A DNA stretch of 64,000 nt from Paraflavitalea sp966211765 (lineage in GTDB: Bacteria > Bacteroidota > Bacteroidia > Chitinophagales > Chitinophagaceae). The stretch covers positions 1 to 64,000 of the forward strand of contig CBIHOV010000024.1 of NCBI GenBank assembly GCA_966211765.1, written 5' to 3'. This document shows, in pieces, positions 28,149-36,621 of this stretch (the first letter of the stretch is position 1; every line of letters begins with the position of its first letter). The notes under the pieces were generated by a model that saw only the letters and a program-made list of their open reading frames with translations, did not search any database and was not told the DNA's origin. A program made the position numbers and the translations under genes.

Positions 28149-30914
28149 TTACTCTTTCAGTATTCTGATTGTTTGTCCGTTCTTTAATTTCAAGGTATAC
28201 ACTCCCACCTTGTATTGATCCATGTGAATGGTGGTTACACTTTGTGTTATTTGTATGCGTTGTATTTCCCTGCCTGTACCATCATACAGGTGAGCGGTGG
28301 TGTTGAGCAATTCTTTATCCGTAACATTTAATACCGCTGAGGTCTTTACAGGATTGGGGTACAAGGTCACCCAGGCCTGGCGGTCGCTTCTCAGCAGCAG
28401 CGACTTACTGTAGGTCGTGCGTCCATTGATATCGGTTTGCTTTATCCGGTACGCAGCTTTTCCGGTTAAGGCCTGGGCTTCCTGGAAGCTGTATTCATTT
28501 TCACCATTGCCTTTGGAGGAGATATCTGCTATAGAAACAAATGGCTGTCCATCCAGCGATTTTTCAATGCTGTAAGACGCTACCTGTTGTTCCTGTACTT
28601 TCCAGCTAACAACTGCTTTACCTTGTGCGTTGAGCGAACCATTTACGGAGACCCAGGTAACAGGCAGGATAGTGGTTGACGTTTGTAAGAAGAAGCCACT
28701 GAAGCCGGTAATCGTGATGCTGATCTCCCAACGATTAAGCGTCGCATTCCATATTATATCCGAATCTACGGGATTGATCAATGCGGAAGCGCCTGTATAA
28801 GTGCCTGGTAAGCCGGTAGCAGGGTTACTGGTGGCGCCTGAAAACTTACTTATGCGCACATTGGCTATGCCTGCGGCATCCCCGGGACCCGTTGGCAGGT
28901 TGGCTACACTACCTGGTGCAGCATTAAAGTTATTAAACTCTGTTTGTGTGAAATACAAAGTTACTTTACCTGTAGCGGTAGCTGCTCCTGTAGCCGGCGT
29001 TAGTTCATAATGCCTTGCTACATATGGCTGGAGGGTGACAGACGTATAAACAGGTACGCCCGGTTCAAACCATACCCTTGCCGCCACCGTACCACTTACA
29101 GGACTACCTGGTGTGGGCAAGAGGGTAGCAATGAGGTTACAACTGGCATCATAGATATTATTATTGGTGGCAGACACTACAAATGTTGTATTGGAAGCAG
29201 TGGTAGATGCCAGCCCACCGGCCGGTGTGATCGTATAATTTTTGGTGACGGTGTAGCCGATAGCATCCGTAACCGTAACGCTGAGGGTAGCGCCGGGGCA
29301 AAGACCTGAAGCTGTGCCGGTAGTGCTTGTACTGCCCGTCCACACATATGTATATGGCGTAACCCCACCGGATGGTGTGACCGTAGCGGTACCATTGCAA
29401 CCTACCAGGCAGGTGACTGGTGTTTGCGATTGGGTGGCGGTGAGTGGACCGGGATCTATATAGCGGGCAAGGAATACATCGGACGCGGTGCTTACAAGCG
29501 GTAAAGCAGCTAATGGCGCAAACGTAATGGTGTTTCCATAACTACCGGTAACCCATATGCTTCCGGTAGCACCCGCCGTCACCGAATTCCCTATATTGCT
29601 GACGGTATTTCCTGCAATGCCTGCCCCATGCCCCAGCAACTCGCCATTACCATCAGCCGCATGGATACGGGCAAGGAAAATATCATCAGCGGTATTAGTA
29701 TTTGTAATAGTGATAGGGGTAACAAGCGTCGTAGGAATGTCCATGACACCCCTGAAGGTCCCCACTACATAAACAGAGCCTACGCCATTGGTAGTGATAT
29801 CAAAAGCCCGATCGGCGCCGCCGGTGCTACCGCCAGCGCCCTTCGACCATACAAAAGCATCGGTAGCAGGATTAAACCGCAGGTACCATGCATCGAGGTT
29901 GCCTTCGTTGGTAAGGGCCGGATTGCTCCCAAATTGGATGGTAGGACTGGCAAATTCACCCGCCGCCATAATATCCTGGGTGGAGGGATCATATACCAGC
30001 GCTACGCCATCATCCTGTTGTGCACCACCTGCTCCAATGGCATTGACAAAAGCACCAGTAGTGGCATTCACCTCTACAAAGCAAACATCCTGTAAGCCTG
30101 CATTGGTGATACTAAAGCTACCATAGGTAGCGGTGGCCGAGGTATAGCTCCCTGTAAGCACAATTTCATCCAGGGCGGACACATAGGCAATACCACTTCC
30201 CGTGCCATTATCTGTATTACTCAGGGCGCCACCAGTACTCACCCAGTTAAAAGCGCCAGTGCCAGGATTCAGTTTCGCCACAAAAAGGTCATTAGAAGAA
30301 TTTCCATTTGCACTAACAGCAGCACCGCCACCGAAGGACGCGCCATTGGGGAAGGAGCCTGAGGCATATAGATTGCCGGTCCCATCCAGGCAAAGCGATT
30401 GAACGGCTTCCGAACCGGTACCGTCGATAGTATTGATCCATTGCCCCTGTCCGTTGGCCCCATTCAGTTTGGCAATAAAACCAGTAACAAGTGTTTTTGT
30501 TACTGTGGGTAAAGGAGCGATGGTGATATCACCAAAAAAGAAGCCGCCAACATATACATTGGTACCGGCTGCATCTACCGTGATGGAAGTGGCCTGGTCG
30601 TTGCCTGCAACCGTTGAAGCAAAGCCAACCGCCCATTGGCACACCCCGGCCGAATTAAACTTGGCCACAAATCCTTCATTTGCACCGCTAGAAGGCAAAG
30701 GCCCGGTACCAAAATCGATGGATCCCACATAAACGCCGGCCACATAGACATTGCCGGCAGCGTCGGAAGCCGAGGCCGCCCCTCTTTCCTGTCCGGAAGT
30801 GGCAGTACCCCAACCATTCCGGAATCCCCATTGCTGGGCAAGCAAGGTGCCGGGTAGGTTCATTAAAATGATCATCAATAATAACGGGAAAACAGTAAGT
30901 ATTTTACTTCTCAT
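28149..30914 (-). CDS. T9SS-secreted SBBP-propeller and SprB-repeat protein
   Basis: A 921-residue secreted protein with signal peptide to about LLAQ (residue 27). Residues about 40-480 repeat an SBBP-like unit (DAAGNVYVAGVYVGSIDFG), consistent with a beta-propeller. One SprB-type repeat follows (TCLVGCNGTATVTPSGGVTPYTYVW split over two strands). The C-terminus is a type A T9SS sorting domain (TLYPNPVKTSAVLNV ... GVYTLKLKNGQ). It is thus exported by type IX secretion and probably cell-surface bound. It starts 27 bp after the formyltransferase stop and looks like the last cistron of the collar cluster. Confidence 0.82.
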   Translation of the reverse strand: MRSKILTVFPLLLMIILMNLPGTLLAQQWGFRNGWGTATSGQERGAASASDAAGNVYVAGVYVGSIDFGTGPLPSSGANEGFVAKFNSAGVCQWAVGFASTVAGNDQATSITVDAAGTNVYVGGFFFGDITIAPLPTVTKTLVTGFIAKLNGANGQGQWINTIDGTGSEAVQSLCLDGTGNLYASGSFPNGASFGGGAAVSANGNSSNDLFVAKLNPGTGAFNWVSTGGALSNTDNGTGSGIAYVSALDEIVLTGSYTSATATYGSFSITNAGLQDVCFVEVNATTGAFVNAIGAGGAQQDDGVALVYDPSTQDIMAAGEFASPTIQFGSNPALTNEGNLDAWYLRFNPATDAFVWSKGAGGSTGGADRAFDITTNGVGSVYVVGTFRGVMDIPTTLVTPITITNTNTADDIFLARIHAADGNGELLGHGAGIAGNTVSNIGNSVTAGATGSIWVTGSYGNTITFAPLAALPLVSTASDVFLARYIDPGPLTATQSQTPVTCLVGCNGTATVTPSGGVTPYTYVWTGSTSTTGTASGLCPGATLSVTVTDAIGYTVTKNYTITPAGGLASTTASNTTFVVSATNNNIYDASCNLIATLLPTPGSPVSGTVAARVWFEPGVPVYTSVTLQPYVARHYELTPATGAATATGKVTLYFTQTEFNNFNAAPGSVANLPTGPGDAAGIANVRISKFSGATSNPATGLPGTYTGASALINPVDSDIIWNATLNRWEISITITGFSGFFLQTSTTILPVTWVSVNGSLNAQGKAVVSWKVQEQQVASYSIEKSLDGQPFVSIADISSKGNGENEYSFQEAQALTGKAAYRIKQTDINGRTTYSKSLLLRSDRQAWVTLYPNPVKTSAVLNVTDKELLNTTAHLYDGTGREIQRIQITQSVTTIHMDQYKVGVYTLKLKNGQTIRILKE

Positions 30915-30941
30915 TGGAATGGTTTTACATGTTTATCTTAT

Positions 30942-31862
30942 TCAGGAAAGGCAATGTCCTTCCTGTAGTCCAAAGGCAGCGAGTTTATGGCCGGGATAAA
31001 AGCCTTCTTCACAATACACCACCTCGGCCCTGATGGCATGGCCATCTTTACAGGCAATGGTCAATCCCTCCCGGTCATTTATGGAAATAACGGTACCGGG
31101 CACTTTACCATCTCCCCTTTGTTGAAGAATGGTGGCATGACTAATGCCAAACATCCAGTTGTTCCACCGGGTAGCGGCTCCTTTATTCCAGGGATTGCAG
31201 GCGTTGACCAGGGCATTTACTTCTCCCGCGTCCATCACGGCCCAGTTGATCAATAGATCAGCAGCAGATGGCCGTCCATAAGACCTGGCTTTTGAATGAT
31301 CCTGCTCCCTTTTTTGCAGCGTGCCGGTAAGCAAGCCATTCAGCAGCATACCAGTCACGTGTACACCTGCATAAGCCAGCTGTGTATAGAAAAGTCCAAA
31401 GTTCATATCAGGTGCCAGGGGCACAGGTTGTTGTAACAACACCGGGCCCGCATCATAGGTCTCATTCATTTCATGAACAGTTACCGCACCCGCTGTCTCA
31501 CGGTTGCGTATCATCCAGAATAACGGGTTGGCGCCCCTCCATTCAGGTAAGGGCGCATAATGGAAATTGATAAAGCCAAACCGGGGCAGGCGTATGACTT
31601 CAGCAGGAATCAGGAAGGGAAATGTTTTAACCAGTACTACATCTGGCTTGTGTTGCGTGATCCATTGGTATAACTCCTGCCCGATCGTCTTCTTGTGAAA
31701 CTCCTGCAAGGATACGTTTACCTGCCTGCAGCGGTCTTCAATAAGTGTGCGTATGGCATAATTTCCAAAGGGCACCCCTACCGCAACCACAAGGCCGGTA
31801 GCCAGTAGCTGATCCAATGCCGGCAAGGCAATTCTGTCGTTACAAAGTATAGCTATACGCAT
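30942..31862 (-). CDS. Formyltransferase-fold enzyme (not canonical Fmt)
   Basis: A 306-residue protein with the N-terminal formyl-transferase fold. The catalytic triad of the family can be seen: Asn and His in INFHYAPLPEWRGANP and Asp in YDAGPV. The C-terminal part is shorter and different from that of methionyl-tRNA formyltransferase. Such enzymes also formylate amino sugars or peptides with N10-formyl-tetrahydrofolate. It overlaps none but sits 3 bp after the binding-protein gene, so the two are very likely coupled. The acceptor is unknown; the housekeeping fmt is expected elsewhere in the genome. Confidence 0.72.
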   Translation of the reverse strand: MRIAILCNDRIALPALDQLLATGLVVAVGVPFGNYAIRTLIEDRCRQVNVSLQEFHKKTIGQELYQWITQHKPDVVLVKTFPFLIPAEVIRLPRFGFINFHYAPLPEWRGANPLFWMIRNRETAGAVTVHEMNETYDAGPVLLQQPVPLAPDMNFGLFYTQLAYAGVHVTGMLLNGLLTGTLQKREQDHSKARSYGRPSAADLLINWAVMDAGEVNALVNACNPWNKGAATRWNNWMFGISHATILQQRGDGKVPGTVISINDREGLTIACKDGHAIRAEVVYCEEGFYPGHKLAAFGLQEGHCLS

Positions 31863-31865
31863 AGG

Positions 31866-32987
31866 TCAAATACATAAATAATTGTTTTTCCAGCCCGAAC
31901 CCAGTTCAGGTTTATCATCCATTACTGCTTTATGGTCTGATGCCGATACAGGGATCATTTCCATGATTTGCAGGGCACATTTACCCTGATCGCCAGCAAC
32001 GATGGCTCCTTTATACAAAGGCGCATAGGTTTGCTGCGTACGGGGATGAATAGTGACGGTACCACGGGGACTGTTATAAGAAAATTCATTCAGAGCACTC
32101 ACTCCTTCCTGCAATGCCTGCAGGCTGAGGATACCCGACTCCCAGCCCAGTAAGTGGAAAATATTGGCCTGCTTGTTTTTCTCCCGGCGCATGGTTTGCA
32201 TAAACACTTCCTGCTCTTCACCTTGCAGGGTCGTACTCCAGGGCACAATAGCATGAAAAGTACCACCCGGAAAATCGCATTGCGACAGCAGTATCTCTTC
32301 TGCCATAAATGGAGAACAATAGAAAGGCAATGCAGTGGCTGATGGATCTTTTTCTTTCAATGCTTTGATAAACAGGTTGGCCAGGTAACTACTGAAGCAA
32401 GCTGCCACAGATTGTGCACCGGAATGTTGCAGCAACTGCATGTAGGCATCTATGTTGAACTCAGCTTCTTTATAGCCGCTCACATAATTACCACATACAG
32501 TACCACCGGCGGCGGCCAGTCCACGGGTATAACCCCAGGGGCCACGGTAACCACCATCATAAAAGGAGGTAGCCATCAGAACCCTGCGGTTTTGTTCACC
32601 AGCCATAAATCCCGCAATGCGGCAGGCATGGATTCCCTGCAGGGAAATATGGTAGCAATAAGGTTGTGCGGCTATTTCCGGCAACTGCATGCCGGGGTCC
32701 AAAAAAATAAAGGGTTTACCGGCTATACCGGCCAGCTTGTAAAGCGCCTCCGCATTACCAGCATTGCAATAGACGATCATTACATCTACATTTTCCTGCA
32801 ATACCAGCTTTTCAGCCTTTGCATAATTCAGGTCGTGGTCTTCACCAAACCCGATATTTTCTGTAATGAACCGGACAGTATCCTGTCCGGCTCTTTTGAA
32901 ACTATAACGTAATCCATCCAGGATATCAAAACCCAGGGAGGGGTAATCGGTGGACCGGGGTAATAAAAGTCCTGCAACGAGGGACAT
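31866..32987 (-). CDS. Type I periplasmic-binding-fold protein without signal peptide
   Basis: A 373-residue protein with the Leu/Ile/Val- or amide-type binding fold (Peripla_BP_6-like). It opens directly with the first strand (LVAGLLLPRSTDYPSLGFDILDG) and has no signal peptide or lipobox, so it should be cytoplasmic, like AmiC-type sensors. No permease or ATPase gene is nearby, which argues against transport. It lies 33 bp after the third collar gene and 3 bp before the formyltransferase gene. It may bind a small ligand as a sensor or modifier; this is inference. Confidence 0.7.
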   Translation of the reverse strand: MSLVAGLLLPRSTDYPSLGFDILDGLRYSFKRAGQDTVRFITENIGFGEDHDLNYAKAEKLVLQENVDVMIVYCNAGNAEALYKLAGIAGKPFIFLDPGMQLPEIAAQPYCYHISLQGIHACRIAGFMAGEQNRRVLMATSFYDGGYRGPWGYTRGLAAAGGTVCGNYVSGYKEAEFNIDAYMQLLQHSGAQSVAACFSSYLANLFIKALKEKDPSATALPFYCSPFMAEEILLSQCDFPGGTFHAIVPWSTTLQGEEQEVFMQTMRREKNKQANIFHLLGWESGILSLQALQEGVSALNEFSYNSPRGTVTIHPRTQQTYAPLYKGAIVAGDQGKCALQIMEMIPVSASDHKAVMDDKPELGSGWKNNYLCI

Positions 32988-33020
32988 ATGATCGGTTTAA
33001 AAATGAATAATCACTGCTCC

Positions 33021-33566
33021 TTAATTCCGCGCAGGGAACACACCCTGAATACAAACCAGGTAATTGAGCGCTAATACCGGATGCAGGGTGGAAAAAGGGG
33101 TGGGCCCGCCAGTGTTTAGTCCTGTTGTCAGGGTGCCAGGATACGCTTTCATGGCCACTGAACCACCAGCACCATAGAGCTGATCGCCTCCTGTTGGCGA
33201 AGCATATACACTATTGAGGGGTGTAGCTCCATCTGGTTGAGTATTCGCGTTCGGTGTAATTTTTATAGTAGCGGTATGTGTGTGAGCAGGCAATTGGGCC
33301 AATGTCATAGTATTGATCTCTGTTCCGGCAACTTGTCCCAAATCGTAAGACGATAATCCGGGGCCCTGGCCAACACCTACAACAGCCCGGCCGCGCAGAT
33401 CAGGCAAGGCAAAAGTAGTTTGTCCATTACCGCCATAGGATGTTCCTAAAATAGAGAAGAGTGCCGTATTTTGAGAAATGGCCAATATCTGTCCCTGGCA
33501 AAGGGCCCAGCCCCTGGGAGCAAAATTGCCGGCAAAAGCGGTTACATAACCTATAACTCCTTCCAT
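33021..33566 (-). CDS. Phage tail collar (MdpB-like) protein, copy 3
   Basis: A 181-residue protein of the tail-collar/microcystin-dependent protein family. The N-terminal domain has FAGNFAPRGWALCQGQ, LGTSYGGNGQTTFALPDLRGR and a HTH (His-Thr-His) motif in LPAHTHTA, like the HxH metal sites of T4 tail fibres. The middle is variable (about 100-150). The C-terminus ends NYLVCIQGVFPARN. No signal peptide is present. Copies 1 and 2 are directly upstream, and the binding-fold gene follows by 33 bp. Confidence 0.88.
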   Translation of the reverse strand: MEGVIGYVTAFAGNFAPRGWALCQGQILAISQNTALFSILGTSYGGNGQTTFALPDLRGRAVVGVGQGPGLSSYDLGQVAGTEINTMTLAQLPAHTHTATIKITPNANTQPDGATPLNSVYASPTGGDQLYGAGGSVAMKAYPGTLTTGLNTGGPTPFSTLHPVLALNYLVCIQGVFPARN

Positions 33567-33612
33567 AAATTATATGCTTTAAAATAGTGTTGTTAATAAT
33601 TGAGTAGTGGCA

Positions 33613-34164
33613 TCAGTTACGGGATGGGAAAATACCTTCCACAGCAATAATGTAATTCATCGCCAGGTAGGGTGAAATAATGTCCAGCGGACTGCCACTT
33701 CCTGCAGGCGCTGTGGTGGCTGTACAGGTAACTGCACCCATCACTGCTCCTGAGGTAGCGGTATTGTATGCATTAACCGATGTAACGGCTGGTACAGCGT
33801 TGGTCGGATCGGCCACTGTGCCGACGCTGCTATTGGCGGTTGGCTTACCGGTAGCACTCACAAAAGGATGGGTATGCCCCCCCAACTGGTTGCCTGTGGC
33901 GGTCACACTTTCTGTACCCGCCATCTGACCAATAACATAAGAGGAAAGGCCTGGCGCCTGACCGGCATGAATAGCTACGCGGCTTTGCAGATTGGGTAGC
34001 GCAAAAGTAACCTGACCGTCTCCTCCATAGATGGTGCCAATCAGGGCAAAAAGCGCCGAATTTTCTGATATGGAAAGCAACTGTCCCCGGCAAAAAGCCC
34101 AACCCCGTGGGGCAAAATTGCCGGCAAAGATGGTAACATTCGCTAAATATGGTTCAGTAAACAT
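33613..34164 (-). CDS. Phage tail collar (MdpB-like) protein, copy 2
   Basis: A 183-residue paralog of its neighbours. Shared parts are FAGNFAPRGWAFCRGQLLSI, YGGDGQVTFALPNLQSR, an HTH motif in GGHTHPF and the C-terminus NYIIAVEGIFPSRN. The middle (about 100-155) is Thr/Ala/Val-rich and unlike the other copies, as expected for a binding or adhesin face. It lies 34 bp after copy 1 and 46 bp before copy 3. No phage structural or lysis genes accompany it. Confidence 0.88.
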   Translation of the reverse strand: MFTEPYLANVTIFAGNFAPRGWAFCRGQLLSISENSALFALIGTIYGGDGQVTFALPNLQSRVAIHAGQAPGLSSYVIGQMAGTESVTATGNQLGGHTHPFVSATGKPTANSSVGTVADPTNAVPAVTSVNAYNTATSGAVMGAVTCTATTAPAGSGSPLDIISPYLAMNYIIAVEGIFPSRN

Positions 34165-34198
34165 GATTATTACTTTATGGTGATGGTTAGTGAGCAGT

Positions 34199-34738
34199 TT
34201 AATTGCGACTTGGAAAAATACCTGACAAACAAATAATATAATTAATAGCCAGGTAGGGCATCAGTATCGGCAAAGGTTGTGCCCCACTCGGATTGATGGT
34301 GCCTGTATAGGCGGGCTCCAGCATAGTAACATTAGCGGTAGGTGCAGGCGCATAGGCATTATTGAAATTAGCCGGGAAATTGTATTCAACACTTCCATCA
34401 CCACCCGGCAGGTTATCGGCCTGCAGGTAAAAATTAGAAGGCCCAACGTGTTGATGCGGTGGTACATTACTGGCAATTAATGTAACGGTTTCATTGCCGG
34501 CTTTCTGCCCCAAAGTATAGGGCGACAGACCAGGCCCTGATCCCTGGCTTACGACCGTACGTCCCCGTAAGTCGGGCAACTGAAAGGTAGTTGTACCATT
34601 CCCTCCATAGGTTGTCCCCAACAGTGAGAACAAGGCCTGGTTTTGAGCGATGGCTAATATTTGCCCATTGCAAAGCGCCCAGTATTTGGGAGCAAAGTCG
34701 GCGGCAAAGCAGGTAACGACTGCCATAGTTCCTTGCAT
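34199..34738 (-). CDS. Phage tail collar (MdpB-like) protein, copy 1
   Basis: The first gene of the six-gene minus-strand cluster: 179 residues, FAADFAPKYWALCNGQIL, YGGNGTTTFQLPDLRGR, an HQH motif in PPHQHVG and the C-terminus NYIICLSGIFPSRN. Its central section is Asn/Pro-rich (YNFPANFNNAYAPAPTANV). Being first, its upstream region (34739-35305) should hold the promoter. There is no signal peptide, so export, if any, would need another route. Confidence 0.88.
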   Translation of the reverse strand: MQGTMAVVTCFAADFAPKYWALCNGQILAIAQNQALFSLLGTTYGGNGTTTFQLPDLRGRTVVSQGSGPGLSPYTLGQKAGNETVTLIASNVPPHQHVGPSNFYLQADNLPGGDGSVEYNFPANFNNAYAPAPTANVTMLEPAYTGTINPSGAQPLPILMPYLAINYIICLSGIFPSRN

Positions 34739-35124
34739 AATTGAATGTTTAGGTTTTGTATAATGACAATAATGATTCTATGCTAAAAAAGGAATACTTC
34801 TTTAACAGCAATGTGCAACGTAATCAGTAACATTAACCAGAAAGGGTCCGGATAAAGCTAAGTGGGTACAAGCTGTATAGCCATACAGCATGGGTTAATA
34901 GAAAGTCGCTTCAGAATGGAGTCAGTGTGCTACCGGGACGGATTAAAACAGTGATGATGCGGTAATAGTAGTCGTTATAAAAATAGGCAAATTTGATAAT
35001 ATACTGCAACTGGTAACTTTTTTTTAGCCTTGCCCCAAAAACATACGTTCTTTACCGTAAGTTATTATTCTTCAATCCATTCAGTGCTTTTTAACATCAT
35101 TTACCAGTTCATTTTTCTTTTATC
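34739..35124. other. Long intergenic region upstream of the collar cluster
   Basis: About 390 bp between the divergent collar cluster and the short ORF before the DUF2130 gene. I see no gene in it. It holds a 7-bp inverted repeat (34872-34878 with 34883-34889, GCTGTAT-AGCC-ATACAGC) and an AT-rich stretch around 34980-35080. No exact TAnnTTTG box faces the collar genes at the usual distance. Confidence 0.5.
34872..34889. promoter_or_regulatory. Inverted repeat, possible operator of the collar cluster
   Basis: The arms GCTGTAT and ATACAGC are separated by 4 bp. It lies about 135 bp upstream of the first collar gene. The size and symmetry fit a dimeric regulator site, but a small hairpin of no role is equally possible. 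Confidence 0.3.
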
Positions 35125-35247
35125 ATGACAAAAAAATTAGGTAGTACTACGTTCGGGTCCATCCAGAGATACCCGGATCGGGTCAAGTCGGGACGGGAGC
35201 TTGAAGCAGGGGGCAGTAATCCGAACTACAGACTTCGAAATCAATAG
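35125..35247 (+). CDS. Possible 40-residue peptide gene
   Basis: An ATG-initiated 40-codon ORF (opening MTKKLGSTTFGSIQRY, ending NYRLRNQ) just upstream of the DUF2130 gene. The product is polar and basic with no signal peptide or cysteine. Its middle is unusually GC-rich (35150-35215, several CCCG/CGGG pairs) compared with the AT-rich flanks, so the same bases might instead form a structured leader RNA. Without a homology search it is only a candidate. Confidence 0.2.
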   Translation: MTKKLGSTTFGSIQRYPDRVKSGRELEAGGSNPNYRLRNQ

Positions 35248-35305
35248 ACTGTACGTTAAACTCATAACACTCCCTTTTTAATTAACTTGCGCCAAAACTA
35301 CCAGG

Positions 35306-36589
35306 ATGGCAACGGATATAAAATGTCCCAAATGTGGACATCAGTTTGATATTGAGGACGCTGTATCGGAAGAATACAAGAAGGAACTACGCGAACAGAT
35401 GGTAGCCTACAAGAAGCAGGTAACGGAAGAATCAGCCAAAAAAGAACGGGACCAGGCCGAATTGTTTGCCCGGAAAGAAAAGGAATTCCAGCAACAGGCC
35501 CAGGCCGTCGCCACAGAATACACCCAAAAGCTTCAGGAAGAAAAGATAAAACTGCAGCAATCGCTGGAAATAAACCTGCGCAAAAGCATTGGCGCTGATT
35601 TCGAAAACCAACTAAACCTGCTTACACAGAATAATAAGGACAATGAAGAAAAGCTGAAACTGGCCCGGCAGAAAGAGCTGGAATTCCTTCAAAAAGAACA
35701 GGCCCTGCAAACCAGGGAGGCTGAGTTGGAATTATCGGTCCAGCGCAAACTGCAGGAAGAGCGGACGAGACTGTCTGAAGACCTCCGGAAGCAGGAAGAA
35801 GAGAAAACAGCTATCCGGGAAATCGAGCACCAGCTGAAGCGTAAGGAGCTGGAAAAGCAATTGGAGGACCAAAAACGGCTGATAGAAGAAATGCAGCGAA
35901 AAGCCGAGCAGGGTTCCATGCAGCTGCAGGGGGAGATCCAGGAGCTGGCACTGGAAGAAATGCTCCGGGCCGCCTTTCCCTTCGATATGATCAGTGAGGT
36001 GGGAAAAGGTATCCGGGGGGCCGACTGTATCCAAACCATCCGTAACCAGTTTGGACAGGAATGCGGCCGTATTATATATGAAAGCAAACGCACCAAGCAT
36101 TTTGATAAGTCGTGGATAGAAAAGCTGAAAGCCGACATGCGGAGCACAACAGCCGATGTAGCCGTGATCGTAACCCAGGCGATGCCGGAACAACTGACCA
36201 AATTTGGACAGGTGGAAGGCATCTGGGTCTGTACTTTCGGCGAAGTGATCGCCCTTTCCTATGTGTTGCGTGATGGGATCATCAGGATATTCAATGCCAC
36301 CCGCTCGCAGGAAAACCGGGGCGATAAGATGCACCTGCTATACGATTACCTCACCAGCAATGAATTTGGAGAACAATGGAAGGCCATAAGGGAAGGTTTT
36401 CAATCGATGAAGCTTTCCATTCAAAAGGAACGGGATGCCATGGAAAAGCTTTGGAAAGCCCGGGAGAAGCAGCTGGAAAAAGTATTGCTGAATGCAGCCC
36501 ATATCAAAGGTTCTATTGAAGGCATTGCAGGTAGTGACAATATCCAATTGAATTTGATGGATGAAGAACCGGATTTATTGGAAGAATAA
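35306..36589 (+). CDS. DUF2130 protein: zinc ribbon, coiled coil, nuclease-like domain
   Basis: A 427-residue cytoplasmic protein. An N-terminal half zinc ribbon (KCPKCGHQF, residues 6-14) precedes a long charged coiled coil (about 20-210) rich in E, K and Q. A C-terminal DUF2130 domain (about 220-350) has the restriction-endonuclease-like pattern D in GADCIQ and E-x-K in YESKRT. The domain has been proposed to be a PD-(D/E)XK-type nuclease, but no activity is established. It lies 32 bp before the SH3 protein gene on the same strand. Confidence 0.82.
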   Translation: MATDIKCPKCGHQFDIEDAVSEEYKKELREQMVAYKKQVTEESAKKERDQAELFARKEKEFQQQAQAVATEYTQKLQEEKIKLQQSLEINLRKSIGADFENQLNLLTQNNKDNEEKLKLARQKELEFLQKEQALQTREAELELSVQRKLQEERTRLSEDLRKQEEEKTAIREIEHQLKRKELEKQLEDQKRLIEEMQRKAEQGSMQLQGEIQELALEEMLRAAFPFDMISEVGKGIRGADCIQTIRNQFGQECGRIIYESKRTKHFDKSWIEKLKADMRSTTADVAVIVTQAMPEQLTKFGQVEGIWVCTFGEVIALSYVLRDGIIRIFNATRSQENRGDKMHLLYDYLTSNEFGEQWKAIREGFQSMKLSIQKERDAMEKLWKAREKQLEKVLLNAAHIKGSIEGIAGSDNIQLNLMDEEPDLLEE

Positions 36590-36621
36590 CCGTAAAATTG
36601 CGCCCACTTTAAGGCTTTGAT

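Noticed and set aside
28801..30857. Many long opposite-strand ORFs over the T9SS protein gene
   Set aside because: The gene's repeated low-complexity, GC-rich codons leave open frames on the other strand; their products show no domain.
28149..34738. The collar genes as a prophage or contractile injection system
   Set aside because: No sheath, tube, baseplate, spike, AAA ATPase, capsid, portal or lysis gene is in the window, and the flanks are normal chromosomal genes.
33021..34738. Collar C-terminal Asn as a microcin C-type modification site
   Set aside because: A MccB-like adenylation gene would be needed and none is present; the idea stays speculative.
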